From assembly GCF_004379255.2 (NCBI RefSeq), contig NC_056037.1:13712902-13776901 (forward strand): a DNA stretch of 64,000 nt, read 5' to 3'. How positions within the stretch are numbered: position 1 is the stretch's first letter; each line of letters starts with the position of its first letter. Made by a program: the position numbers and the translations under genes. The DNA comes from Salvia splendens (taxonomy: Eukaryota > Streptophyta > Magnoliopsida > Lamiales > Lamiaceae). Positions 10,132 through 21,489 of this stretch are shown here, in pieces. The notes under the pieces were generated by a model. That model saw only the letters and a program-made list of their open reading frames with translations. It did not search any database and was not told the origin of the DNA.

Positions 10132-11168
10132 ATCTACAACTTTCTATCAAACTTAGCAAAATGGAGTGTCCAACCAAGTTAAAAGATAAATGTGCACAAT
10201 TATATCCAAGCTTCGATTTTTACTATTAACCTCATATTCATTTAAATATTTAATCATATCATACACAGTCAAGATAATTGATTTTCCAAGAAGACATCAT
10301 CCTGTTTATTGTTTGACAAATGGATCTATGGGCCTTTATTTAGACTTAAACAAAGCCAACTCATTATATCTATAGAATTACCCCAGAGCATACACAAACA
10401 ATTATACATAGATTACTGATAACCAAGTAGGGACAAAGGAGAAAATAATACTAAGGAAATGATAGTAGCAGAAGAATTTCATAACTAAAGCATCACTATG
10501 TTCGGATAGGGACAAATGAGAAAGTGATAGTAACAAAGTAGCATATGAATTTAATGACTAAAACACCAACAAATAGTGTTGTTCAAAATTATAACTCTGC
10601 CTCTTGTCCATGTACCTGCCGATATAAGAACAAAAAAAAGAAGATTGATTTCAATCTCGACGATTTACTGATAAATCCCATGATTACAGTAATATTTGCT
10701 AGACCAGGTTTCCTATCCACAATAGTTGAAAGGAATGCTAGTGAAAAATCACTAATTTTCAGTTTCAAATCAATAATGTAAAACATGAACATATATACTT
10801 TCATGAAGGCCTTGGGGTGAATACAACAATTTCGAAAGTTGGAACAAATATTCTTTTTCAAGCATCAAAATAAATGTTTTAAAAGTTTTACAAAATTCTT
10901 TTTCAATTATGTAATCAATTTGTGGCAGTGAACAGAAGTCATTTGCAATTCATTTGCAAGTTCAGAACAAGAAGTGAAATGCTATTGAGACGACAAGAAA
11001 AGGTACTAAAATAAGTTATCATCAACATAAATCATTTAGGCATAAACTAATTAGGAAGACATGATTAATTAGAATTGTTGTTCAGTTCAGTAGTATGCCA
11101 ACTAAATGAAAAAGGCTAGGTTATAGTACCTTTTTGCAAGGGGCTTGGCTGCTGTGTAACACTCTCTG
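10132..11168. other. Gene-free interval
   Basis: AT-rich sequence between the bHLH remnant and the U-box gene. Short inverted stretches are seen near 10690-10760. No coding region, RNA gene or recognisable transposon end was found. Confidence 0.5.
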
Positions 11169-13105
11169 TTATTCACCCTTCAGCTTTCTCTCTCTCATGT
11201 TCCTAGGGAATATCTTCGCAAGGATGTCACGAGCCTTGGTTTGGGCAAATGGAGTGCCTTCCTTAACAAGGCTAGCCAACAGACGATGAGTCTTCTCTTG
11301 GCATCTGATTTGGTCAGTCATGGACTCGGTACGAGTGACAATCTCATGCATGATAGTCACGCAATTCTCTCTGTTGTGCGGACTAGAGTCACCCTTTATG
11401 ATTTTGAACAAGAAGCTGATTGCTTCTCACCTAACTATCTCCTCAATCACAATCTTGTCAGTCGAAAACATTGCAAGAACTTGCAACATATAACCCGGAA
11501 ACACCTTGTACTTAATATTATCCATGATCACGCCAATCGTACCACAATTAAGAGCATGCTTCATGTTACCTGGGACGGAACACAGAATAATTATAGCGCC
11601 GACCGCCTCTTCCACTGCCAAAACATCACATACCTCCAACATGCCCTTGAGGTACACCATTACACCTCCTAGTAGGGACCCAGAAAGACCCATATGTGCT
11701 TCAAGAACCTTTTCCTTGAATAAGTCGAGAGTGGACAGCGTCTTAATGGCACTAGCAGCTACTGTCCTAAACCTTATATCACCCCTAACATCCATTGCTT
11801 CAGCAATAATTCCAATACGATGAGGCTTGTTTGCCACCAGCCTCTTGATATTGTCACTGCGGATAGCTATGTTTGTAAGAGTGGCAATAAGGGACTCTCG
11901 AAGATCATCCAGAAAGATGCCCTTTCTAGAGGCAGCAATAGCTAAGCAGAGGCCATTGAATAGTGTTGGGACATGAACAGCAGCTGATTCAACAAAATGC
12001 TTCCGAAATGCATGATTCTCCTTTGTTAAGCGACGCAATCTCTCAAAAAGTTCCCTCTGGCCTTCCAATGTCTCGGCTGTTAAGTTTATTTCCATTGTGG
12101 CCTGGAAATCAGCCTGTTGGAACTCATTGTTGAGTGAAGGATTTTCAAACCAGCTAGATATCATATCTTTGCGTACATTGTCTTGGATTAGCATAGCCAA
12201 CGACTGTATCCTCTTCCCAGTTTGAGGACATGTAGCATTCCCATCCTCAATCCACTTCTGAATGGAATCACGGTCATATGTCTGCCAAGACGAACACAAG
12301 ATTGGATTAACACAAGATTGGACACACAAATAGTATTCATTAAAAAAAATGAGTCATCTATCCAAATTCAACAACAAAATATACACAAATCAATAGATAA
12401 ATCCTTAACAATACACCCTAAATAGAATCACATAAAGAAATTAAAAATATATTATGAACCGAAGCACATATATATAATTAATTATTAAATAATCCACAGT
12501 TATATACTATAGACTAAAAGTCATAAGAAAAATCATAAAATCCTAAAAGTCAGTGTGTTTGCGTATAAATAGCCTTTTTAAAAGAACTAAAGAGTAAAAT
12601 TCAATGATTACGATAATTAACTGGAAGATTGGCCCGATTTCTTATGTACAATAATTAAATGGAAGTATTATGTTTTCAATTTCAAATAAGTAATACATTG
12701 CATGCCATTCATCCCAATTCGTTAACAAAATCTAAACAGCAATTCAAAATAACGAAACAGAGATTACAAAACACGAAAACAGAGCAACTACGCAAATAGT
12801 ATTACCAAATTAGAGCAATTCCTCTTGGCCGAAAAACAACAAAACCGAGCAATGAGCATACATAATTTCACACACACTTGGAGATTCCAACTTCACAATC
12901 ATAGTTAGTTTTAGCTAAATACTTTTGTTAGAGAGAGAGAGGATTGAGAAAGTACCACTCCGGTTGATGGAACAATGACGGGATCTTTCATGATCTTCTT
13001 CGAAATAGGACATGTGAACTCCTCCGGCACCACCACGCCGCCGGGGATCGTATCGTGGAGCTTCAAATCCGCTGCATCGGCTTCCTTCACGCCGCTCAAC
13101 GCCAT
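11169..13105 (-). CDS. U-box/armadillo E3 ubiquitin ligase (PUB9-like), internal stop
   Basis: Plant U-box ligases transfer ubiquitin from E2 to target proteins in the cytosol or nucleus. Exon 1 is 13105-12956 (MALSGVKEADAADLKLH...) and exon 2 is 12281-11169; the intron splits the U-box after VPSTGV and resumes with TYDRDSIQKW. The U-box (about residues 27-100) has PEEFTCPISKKIMKDPV and CPQTGKRI. Armadillo-like helices follow to the end. TGA at 11429-11427 breaks the frame after about 334 codons; 85 further codons continue in the same frame (FKIIKGDSS... to KLKGE). The N-terminal UND-type region of longer PUB proteins is absent. The product is either a truncated ligase missing the last armadillo repeats or a young pseudogene. 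The stop overlaps AG|GTGAGA, a donor-like string, but no acceptor at a normal distance restores the frame. Confidence 0.75.
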
Positions 13106-14399
13106 ATCAACCAAAAATCAAAACGCTACAATTCTACTCTCTCTCTGTAAAGTAACACTCTCAAACTCCGTATCAGCCGCAGCTAAACCTGGTTGCCGGC
13201 CGGCGGAGATAATTTAACGCTCTCTTGCCTTCCCTGTCAAAGAAAAGGTTGAATTTTGTATGCAGATTTTGGCTTTCCGAAATTGGGATGCACTCTCCAA
13301 AAAGGCTGAATCTGGTAACACAACCAAAGAGGCAACTTAATCCCAGCCGTTAAATACAACTTACGCAACACGCCTCATCAAGAAATACACCAATTAATTA
13401 ATTGTGTGTTTGTATAATCTCAAAAACAAACGAGGAAACATAGAAATTACAGAATTTACTTAGCACACCATTAAAATATCAACTAGAATCACAAAAATAG
13501 CACAATTAGGTCATTAGGGCTGGATGGCTCTTGTAATTAATATGTGATCAGCATCATTTTAGGAAGATTCAATGCATATGAAATATTTCCTCTAAACGGA
13601 GTATAATATGGAGTATTCCAAAAAAACTTTATTACTACTATATACTTGTAATGTGGTAGACATAATATATATGTTGCGTGAATTAATGTGATTATGTTAT
13701 CTGAGGTGTGTAGTTACGCATATTTATTTATTTCCTAATCACGGTACTTATTTATCTTACAAAGAAGAGTTAAATTTTGGTGGAAAGAAAGAGCAGTGGT
13801 GTAAAGTTTAATCACGGTAAACTTTGATATACTTTCTTTAATATGTAGTGTTATAAATTTGAATTTTAGTTTGAACATATCTCTAATTAGTCATATGAAT
13901 CAAGTAGATAATTGAATTTATATTAATAAACTAAATTAAATTGGATTAAGCTCAACAGATTAAATCGCATTATACGTCCTAACCCTACTTAGTATAGGAA
14001 ACCCTAGCTTAGCCCATAAATCTTACAAATATGCCATATTATGTTCCAGAGAAGAGTCGAAATTTGGTGGACAGAAAGGGAGCAGTGGTGTGCAAATCTA
14101 ATCAAGGTAATCCTTCATGTAAATTTTATATGTAGTGTTGTTATAAATTTGAATTTTAATTTGAACATGCATACTACGTCCTTGATTAAGATTAAATCCT
14201 CATAGTTCATACGACACATGTGGTTTGTTTTTTAGGTGTGTAAAGTGTAATCTATGGCATACGCATAGATTTGGTTGAAATTAATTTTTTTGAAGATTTT
14301 GTTAGTGTTCATGATTTCTGCTTATGTATATTAGTATATATTTTGTTTATTCTTTACAGAAAAATTGAAAGTCGTCTACCAAATTTATCCATCCAAAAA
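13106..14399. other. Intergenic region with duplicated ~110-bp segment
   Basis: Divergent promoter space of the U-box gene (left) and the F-box gene (right). A segment around 13763-13880 (GAAGAGTTAAATTTTGGTGG, then TATGTAGTG...AAATTTGAATTTTAG) recurs diverged at 14051-14168. TTTACAG at about 14354-14360 could be the acceptor of a 5' UTR intron for the F-box gene. No other gene is seen. Confidence 0.5.
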
Positions 14400-15521
14400 A
14401 TGAAGCCATACCTACCTTTAGAAATCATCACAAATATCCTCTTGAGACTCTCTACTCAAAGCATTGCAACTTGCAAATGCGTTTGCAAACCATGGCTTAA
14501 TCTCATTGAGAGTGATGCTTTTGTCAAGTCCCATCTTTCTAAATCGGCCCCTGCCCTAGCTGTTTCCATTACCAAGTGGGATTCAAATTGGTTTAGTGTT
14601 TTCAAATTGGAAGACGAGCTTGAGCCGTTCTCAAATTGGTTCGATATTTATGCCAAGCATGGTCCAATCACCAAGTTTGATTTTCGTCTAGAATCAACAA
14701 TACAATGTTCTGCCAATGGTCTGCTTCTTTTAAAAAATGCTTGCATGGATGATCATCTCTATGTATGTAATCCCATCACCCGTGAATTTGTTGAGCTTCG
14801 TGGGCTTGTTACTCGGAAGGGAGATCGTTTTGGATTTGGTGTGAGCAAAATCAGTGGACAACATAAAGTTGTCTGTCATAGCCATGAATCTGGAATTCAT
14901 GTGTACACTCTTAAAGCGAGATCTATGTGGAGAGTCGTCGAAGCCGCCCCCCCTTTTTCTGATTACTGCGACTCCTCCATTTGTGGTGCATTTTTTAGTG
15001 GCAATCTCCATTGGTTAGTTAAAAGTAAGACGGGGGATATTCATATTTGTTGTTTTGATCTTGAAACTGAACGTTTTAACACCTTTCTTGCGCCTCCTAC
15101 TAATGTCACATTTACAAGGGGGAAGTTGTATGGTTTGGGGGATTGCCTATGTATTCATAATGATACACTAGGTAATAATCTGATATGGTTGTTGAATGAA
15201 TATGAACAACTTGAAAACTTTTGGACGACTATACAACTCATTGGGGAAGAGCATTGTAATCATTATGATTACAGAAAGTGTAGTCAACCTATCAAAATTT
15301 ACAGAAATGGTGGCATATTGATGTTACACGATAGATGTTTTTTTTACTATTCCAAGGAGAAGAGAAATGTTATAGGAATTGATTTGATGGGGGAAATAGA
15401 TGGTGATTGTTTATATTTCAGCTCTATTCTTTTCACTCCAAGTTTTCTTTCACCTAAAAGAAATTTGGGTATGGAGAATGCAAAATCACTTGGTAAAAAG
15501 AAACTAGGTATTAGAATGTAA
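14400..15521 (+). CDS. F-box protein with F-box-associated (kelch/FBA-like) domain
   Basis: Substrate receptor of an SCF ubiquitin ligase, of the very large plant F-box/FBA family. Single exon of 373 codons. The start at 14400 begins MKPYLPLEIITNILLRLS directly at the F-box (residues about 2-45, with CKCVCKPWLNLIES). The rest is a beta-propeller-like FBA domain with family phrases such as NGLLLLKN, YVCNPITREFVELRG, FGFGVSKISGQHKVV and SICGAFFSGNLHWLV. Upstream codons in this frame lack an ATG. It ends with a basic stretch (KSLGKKKLGIRM). Length is usual for the family and no break is visible. The target is unknown. Confidence 0.85.
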   Translation: MKPYLPLEIITNILLRLSTQSIATCKCVCKPWLNLIESDAFVKSHLSKSAPALAVSITKWDSNWFSVFKLEDELEPFSNWFDIYAKHGPITKFDFRLESTIQCSANGLLLLKNACMDDHLYVCNPITREFVELRGLVTRKGDRFGFGVSKISGQHKVVCHSHESGIHVYTLKARSMWRVVEAAPPFSDYCDSSICGAFFSGNLHWLVKSKTGDIHICCFDLETERFNTFLAPPTNVTFTRGKLYGLGDCLCIHNDTLGNNLIWLLNEYEQLENFWTTIQLIGEEHCNHYDYRKCSQPIKIYRNGGILMLHDRCFFYYSKEKRNVIGIDLMGEIDGDCLYFSSILFTPSFLSPKRNLGMENAKSLGKKKLGIRM

Positions 15522-16774
15522 TCTCATTTTAGTTTAGTTTCTACTATATTTCTTTTTTCGTACTTTCTTTTCATACATGGGTTGTAATTTACTTATGTTC
15601 ATTATTATTTATACCATTTACGTATTGTTCATTATTATTTACTACCATTTACGTATTGTTGATCCATAAATATACCCTTTTATATGCATGGATATAACTC
15701 TAATTAGATACTTGAGCACTCGCCATCATCTTGCTGCAATACATCATTGTTTTCCTTTGTTTACATGCCTATACCTAATATCTCTACTAATAACAAGTAG
15801 CAAAACAATCAATATATAATCTGAACAAACATTTACATCTGAACTAAGTACTATTGTCTAACAGTTGAAGTAATACAATCATTCTCCAAACTGTTATTCT
15901 GTGAGTTATGAGCTAAGCGCCTTAGCTGGGGTGATTGTTTGATAAGAGAAACTCTGGGTTCTACAACTCAAGAACTGTAGAACTGCCCTACCTTGCATCA
16001 TTTGTTCGGCTTTGACTTGATTGTTTATGTGATCTAGGCCAAGCAATCAGTTATGGATAGTGATATTAACGTAGAATCATGATGGAACAGATATCTTGCA
16101 CTTTGTTGTTGGTTAGAGCTGAGTTTAAAGAAAGTTACACATGACACTCATATTTGATGCCTAAGAAACATATCAAGCCCTCCCATTTGTGATTACACCT
16201 CCCCCGTCGTTTCCCAGCCCTCCCATTTGTGATTACACCTCCCCCGTCGTTTCCCAACTCAGTTGCAGTTGAATCCACAAGCCACTGCAAGGAAAACGTT
16301 TTGAGTAACTGTTGTTTGGAGCAGAAGGGATTATCATAAGAGGTACTGATTTGATTTCAAAAACAAACACATTGGAGCCAATTTCAGCAATCATACTATG
16401 TTCATTGAAATAAAAAAATATGTCTCCAGAAACTGCCTGACAAACTAGTTGCCTATATTACTTGCATATCATGATTGTTTTGCTTTTAAAAGGAAACAGA
16501 AAGAAGAGCTGATTAAAGGGTAAACAGCAATGATCTTTTTTACTTGAGATTTTGGCATAATAGGTGGGTATATTATGTGAACTAATCAATGTTTATTTCC
16601 CAGCAACAGGTATATATAGCTTATGAACGAAGTTTGAGCACAAGCGATCTACTGAGGCTAAATTTTTTAGCAAACAAGCGGAGAAGCTCAATAAAAAATG
16701 CTGAAAGATAGATCAGAAAATATGGATAACTAAAATTTGGATGCATATAAACCATGAAGGATAAGCAGGCAAAC
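15522..16774. other. Intergenic, with two-copy tandem repeat
   Basis: The F-box 3' flank: TACCATTTACGTATTGTT occurs twice near 15610-15660. A perfect 40-bp unit starting AGCCCTCCCATTTGTG is repeated twice at 16176-16255. Possible last exons of the next minus-strand gene lie near 16620-16680, but no model closes there. Confidence 0.45.
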
Positions 16775-18532
16775 CTGGAGTTCTTGTTCCGCTTGTTTGA
16801 ATCTCTCATCACAGTCTCTCATGTGCAGATAACATTTGTGCAGCTGCAAAAATTATAACATTTGTGCAGCTGCAAAAATTATAACATTTAGATACAGCAT
16901 CAAAACATAAGAATTTCTACCTTCAAAAATATAATGTCTAATTGCACATCGCACTACCTTGGTTAATTGTATGTGACGACGTGAAGTTAGCTAGCTTCTT
17001 CGCAGCAATTACAGAATCCTCCTATTTCTGAGGTCAAACAAATAACTATCATGGAAAGCTACAAAACTAATGCCAATGAATGATGCACTACAAAAATATA
17101 GTACTTAAATAAAATCTATACCAAAACGAACTACTTACCTGGTAATTCTCTTGCAACTGAGAAACAACTTCCTGTTTTTCTGCAACTAATTCTTCCATCT
17201 CAGATCTCTGATCAATAAAACAATGTATTTCTATTACCACCTGAATGGTGACTGATGTTTCACTATTATAGTTGGCACCTAACCAAGTTCCAAATTTATT
17301 ATGAAGTTCTCTCACTAAACAATTAGACATATAAATCAGTTCATACAACTATGAAATAAGTGACAGGTCTACTCCATACATCAAAAGAAATGTAGAATAT
17401 TGAATGGATATACATTTCTAATACACTCATGAGCTGATTTTGAAAGCTTTTAAGAATATGATGCCAATCAAGATACATGATGGAAAAAACTCGTTTCATG
17501 CAACCAGAATTCAATGTATTTATCATAAGGACATGCAGACAGACATGTAATAGTACTGGCAACAAGTTTGTACCAGGCCACCACCAGAGATGAGATCTAA
17601 GATGAAATGTGATGCCTCTGCCAAACTAACAGAACATAACTCATGTGGTGGCTCTGCCCAAATTAACAGAACAAAACTGAATTGGGTTCACCATTTCACC
17701 CTAACTGGATTGAGGTTAAACCAGGGCTTTCTTTTACATCTTTCCCCATTTTCAAACTTATTGAATTATAGAGGCCAAGCTACAAAAATAGGCATGCCAT
17801 ATAATATTGGATGGTTTAATTCTACATTTACAATGAATACCTCTTTACAAAGTTCTTGAAGCTTCAGACTTAAAACTGCTAATTGGTTTTCTCCATGTTG
17901 AACACAAGAAATAATCAGCATAGCAGTTACCAGATGTATTCATGACTAGATCTAGACATATATATAGTAAAGAGTTCAACCTGATCAATTTCATCATTGA
18001 AAGAATCCAATGAAATCTCCCTACTCCCATGATCATCAAATCTGGATCTGGCGGGAATACACAGCGAACAATTCCAATTAGCAGTTTTCCATCAGAAAAC
18101 TAATGATCAATTAACTACAAGCAACAGCTATGAGTTGAATATGTAGGACAGAATCATGCATTGTCTGGCAACATTAAATACAAAGATAATGAGAATGAGT
18201 AATGCAAATTAAATAAGCAGGCAGCCCAGGACTAAACCCCAGAAAGATTTACCACTTCGGATAATGATGTTGTTGCTCATTATCTCAGTATTCTTTTCAC
18301 CATCTCTATCCCATTCGCGCTTTCTCCCATGATCCTGCTCAACATCATCTACATGCCTGCTATAGTCTTCATCCACATAATGATCCCTCATGCGATCATG
18401 ACCATGTGCCCGACCATGGCCTCTCTCCCTGTTTTCTTCATGGTCTAGAGACCTATCCCTATGTCCATCATGATGACGGTGCCGATCATAACTATCCTCT
18501 CTTCCGTGATCTCTACCTCTATCACCATCCAT
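16775..18532 (-). CDS. Arg/Asp/His-rich coiled-coil protein, partial gene model
   Basis: Exon-like blocks on the minus strand: 18532-18253 (MDGDRGRDHGRED..., charged repeats of R, D, H and E), 18047-17981 (DDHGSREISLDSF), about 17895-17841 (LAVLSLKLQELCKE), 17207-17139 (RSEMEELVAEKQEVVSQLQE), 17021-16958 (EDSVIAAKKLANF) and 16843-16775 (MRDCDERFKQAEQELQ). All have plausible GT/AG borders, and the later ones form a coiled coil. An RD/RE-rich head with a coiled-coil tail resembles RNA-processing or CCCH-zinc-finger-associated proteins, but no zinc finger is seen and I do not recognise the gene. The phases of blocks 1 to 2 and 5 to 6 do not join, so exons are missing from my model or the gene is decayed. 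Confidence 0.4.
16832..16889. repeat. 26-bp tandem duplication at a splice acceptor
   Basis: ACATTTGTGCAGCTGC and the following bases are repeated twice with a 26-bp period. The duplication copies the end of an exon and its TTTTTGCAG acceptor (minus strand), giving two candidate acceptors. Confidence 0.8.
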
Positions 18533-19225
18533 ATTTTGTATTAGAAATGTTGAAAGAAGAATATTACAGTACTTATACTTAATTTTGATTATTGCAACTT
18601 TTATTTACACAACAATATCAAATACTCCTATGTCATATAATATTATAAAATCAATCTTTTATAGAGGCCAAAGTCCCTTGTGATATGATTGTGTCTAGCC
18701 GCTAATAAAAAATTGTGTAATTTTCAATCTAAACATAGTAGGCATAAATTATTCGTCATTGTTAAGCTAAAGAGACAATGGGCTCATTTTATAATTGGAG
18801 TATTTTCAACTTGGCCCAAGATAATTGTTTGTAAATATTTACATGAAAAACTCATACTCTTTTCATAATTGTTTGAAAATCAACACTCTCTATGTCTCGC
18901 ACTTGTCTCTCTCTTTCTTTCCTTCACTTGCAAATTGGAAGATTCAATGATGAAAGTGTGATGCAAAAATGAAACAAACTTGAATCAAGAAGGTAGAAAA
19001 TTGTGAAGAAGCATGTGTGGAATTCTTCTCTATCATATTTTCCGTAATTTTCGTTCCCTTTAATCACACATCTTCCATATGCATATGCCACCTTCATCTC
19101 TCTCTGCCGTCGCGCCGTTAATTGTGCTAGGCGTGACACCGCATCCTCAAATTATGCTACCATAAAATAAAAGTCTCTTTTCTGGTCCCATTTTACTAAT
19201 AATAAAATCGGTTTTAATTTATAAA
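18533..19225. other. Intergenic upstream of the coiled-coil gene
   Basis: AT-rich. CT-rich tracts near 18890-18920 and 19095-19110. No gene supported. Confidence 0.4.
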
Positions 19226-19455
19226 TACTCACCTCGTCCCCAAAGAATATGCACTTTGCGTTCGTCACGAGTTTTAATGAAATATTGGTAAAGTAAGAGA
19301 GAGGTAGAGAGAAAAAGTATTTAAAGTATTATTAGTGGAGAATGGACCTCACCTTACTAAAGTAAAAAAAAAAGTTTCCAAAATTTGAAAGTACATATTC
19401 TTGTGTGACGGACTAAAAATGAAAGATTGCATATTCTTGTGGGATGGATGGAGTA
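19226..19455. mobile_element. Mariner/Stowaway-type MITE
   Basis: About 230 bp bounded by TA. The left end CTCACCTCGTCCCCAAAGAA is mirrored by the right end TTCTTGTGGGATGGATGGAG. The inner part carries GAATATGCA / TGCATATTC. This is the typical layout of plant mariner MITEs with CTCCCTCCGTCC-like ends. Confidence 0.75.
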
Positions 19456-20852
19456 TTACTTCCTTATACAAAATTTGGAAACCAAGCGAGTCAATTTAAG
19501 ATAATTGATTGTTTGATTTTAATCTATTAAGTATTTGCTTTAAATTTGGAGACCGAGAGCTTCAACTAAGTCTCAAAATTAATGTTGGGAGGTCTATTAG
19601 GGATTGCCTGATTAACATTTGGCCTAACTTGCCATAATAATAATAAAAAAATTAATGACACGATATAATGTCCAATATCACGGAACTGGGGCTTCGAAAT
19701 TAAAATTGGAACCTTTAATTCCAAATTCAATTTTTTGGTACTGCAAAATAATTGAATTTGAAATTGAGTTACAATTCTAATTTCAACACCATTCCGATTC
19801 TAGAATTTGAATTATATATCAAAAGTAGATATATTTGCAATTTCAAATAGTTATAAAATTAGGCATCTTCACACAATACACACACTCACACACTATATAA
19901 TTTCTTCAAATTTATTTTCATATCAAGTGGAGTATATTATTTTACATAACAAATAATTTAGAATCATATTATAATTCAATTTCTTCAAATTCAATTTCAT
20001 AAAATTTTGGTTATAATTTCATGTACCCATGTGCTTTTTGTGTTGAATATGCTGCACATGATTTATTTTCATACAAAAAGTACTCAGTTGAAGAAAATTA
20101 GAGATTGTGTCGATTTTATTAAGTCTCAATCTTTTGGTCTTGTGGTAAATTTGTCTTACAATAATATACAAAATTAAAATATCATTAATATACATGGTGA
20201 GTATGGATAATTTGAAAATTAAAGAAATATAACATACTTAATTGTTAATAAAGAATCTGATATCAAAATAAAACAATGTTCTACAGACGATGAGAACATT
20301 CCAACACATAATCGGAATAATTTGCGAACGAAGATCAATTTAATGGAGTCAGTCAATAAATTAAATATACTGGAGTACTAATTTAACGAACATTATTGTT
20401 CCCAATAATCAAACTGGTATTGGAGGACGAAGAAGAAAGTAGACTAACTCTATTTCTACGTTTTATAATTTTCAATTTTAGATGGATGTATTTTGGCAGA
20501 AGGCATTTGAAATAAAATAGAAAAAAACTAAAAATGATAGTTGCATCATGATTATTCATGATGTTGTTTAAGCATTTTCCTAGCATTTCAATTTTCAAAT
20601 CAAATTAATGAGTACGCTTTGATTACTGTATGAAATTAATGAAACTTCCATTAAATGATTGTTTCGACCCATCCATCTTTAATCCATTAAGTATCTGATT
20701 TAACACAATATTTACTCCTGGAATTGGACAAGACCGTGAGTCGGATATATTCGATTGGCTGTATGTGTTTATTGCATATATTAGTATGAAAACGGTTTTA
20801 TCGATAATACTGTTTATTGCATATGTTAGTATGAAAACGGTTTTATCGATAA
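19456..20852. other. AT-rich intergenic with short tandem duplication
   Basis: No coding region. At 20766-20855 a 45-bp unit (TGTTTATTGCATAT...GATAATAC) is repeated twice and abuts the next MITE. Confidence 0.45.
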
Positions 20853-21038
20853 TACTCCCTCCATCCTTTAATAATTATCCACTTAAGCTCCCGTACGAAT
20901 TTTAAAAAATATAAATAAAAGTGGATTAAAAAAATTAATGAAATAAATGTCTCACTTTTATGTATTAGTTTTACTATAATAAAATGATAATGAAATGAGT
21001 TAGTTGAATGTAAGACCTATTTACTATTTATAAAAACA
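20853..21038. mobile_element. Mariner MITE, left half, interrupted by MULE-2
   Basis: Begins TA + CTCCCTCCATCC and runs through typical MITE interior sequence (GAATGTAAGACCTATTTACT) until the MULE-2 terminal repeat. The other half is at 27727-27805. Confidence 0.7.
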
Positions 21039-21147
21039 GTGAACTGCACAAAAGGGCCTTAACTTTTCGCTGTGTAACAGCAGAGGCCCCTAACATTTAA
21101 AAATCTCACCAAAGGGATCTAACAAAATATGTAATCACAAATCGTGT
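21039..21147 (+). repeat. MULE-2 left terminal inverted repeat
   Basis: Pairs with 27618-27726. Confidence 0.88.
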
Positions 21148-21489
21148 TTTTTCGGATCAAAACACCCTCAGGGCTCAAAAGGGCAAAATCGGCCTTTTAT
21201 ATGGCCGCCACTGCTGCATGCACTGCTGAAGTGATGGCGAAAAGCAGTTGATGTGACAGCAAAGCTTGGATCTTGTACCCTATTATTTTCCCACGCCACG
21301 CTCGGACCTGCATTGTAATTTCCAATATTTTGCCATTTCGCCAAAACAATTAGGCGGTTGCTTCTCTTTTATTTTTCCCTCCTATCCACTTTCACTTCAT
21401 CATTTTCGTCTGCCATAACCCTATCTCACCAAAATTTCCCACTAATTCTCGGACAACGCCGCTGCCTGCCTTTCACGCCATTTTCATCA

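Noticed and set aside
18924..19139. 71-codon minus-strand open frame starting SRLAQLTARRQREM
   Set aside because: Isolated, no domain, lies over CT-rich tracts; no splice partner identified.
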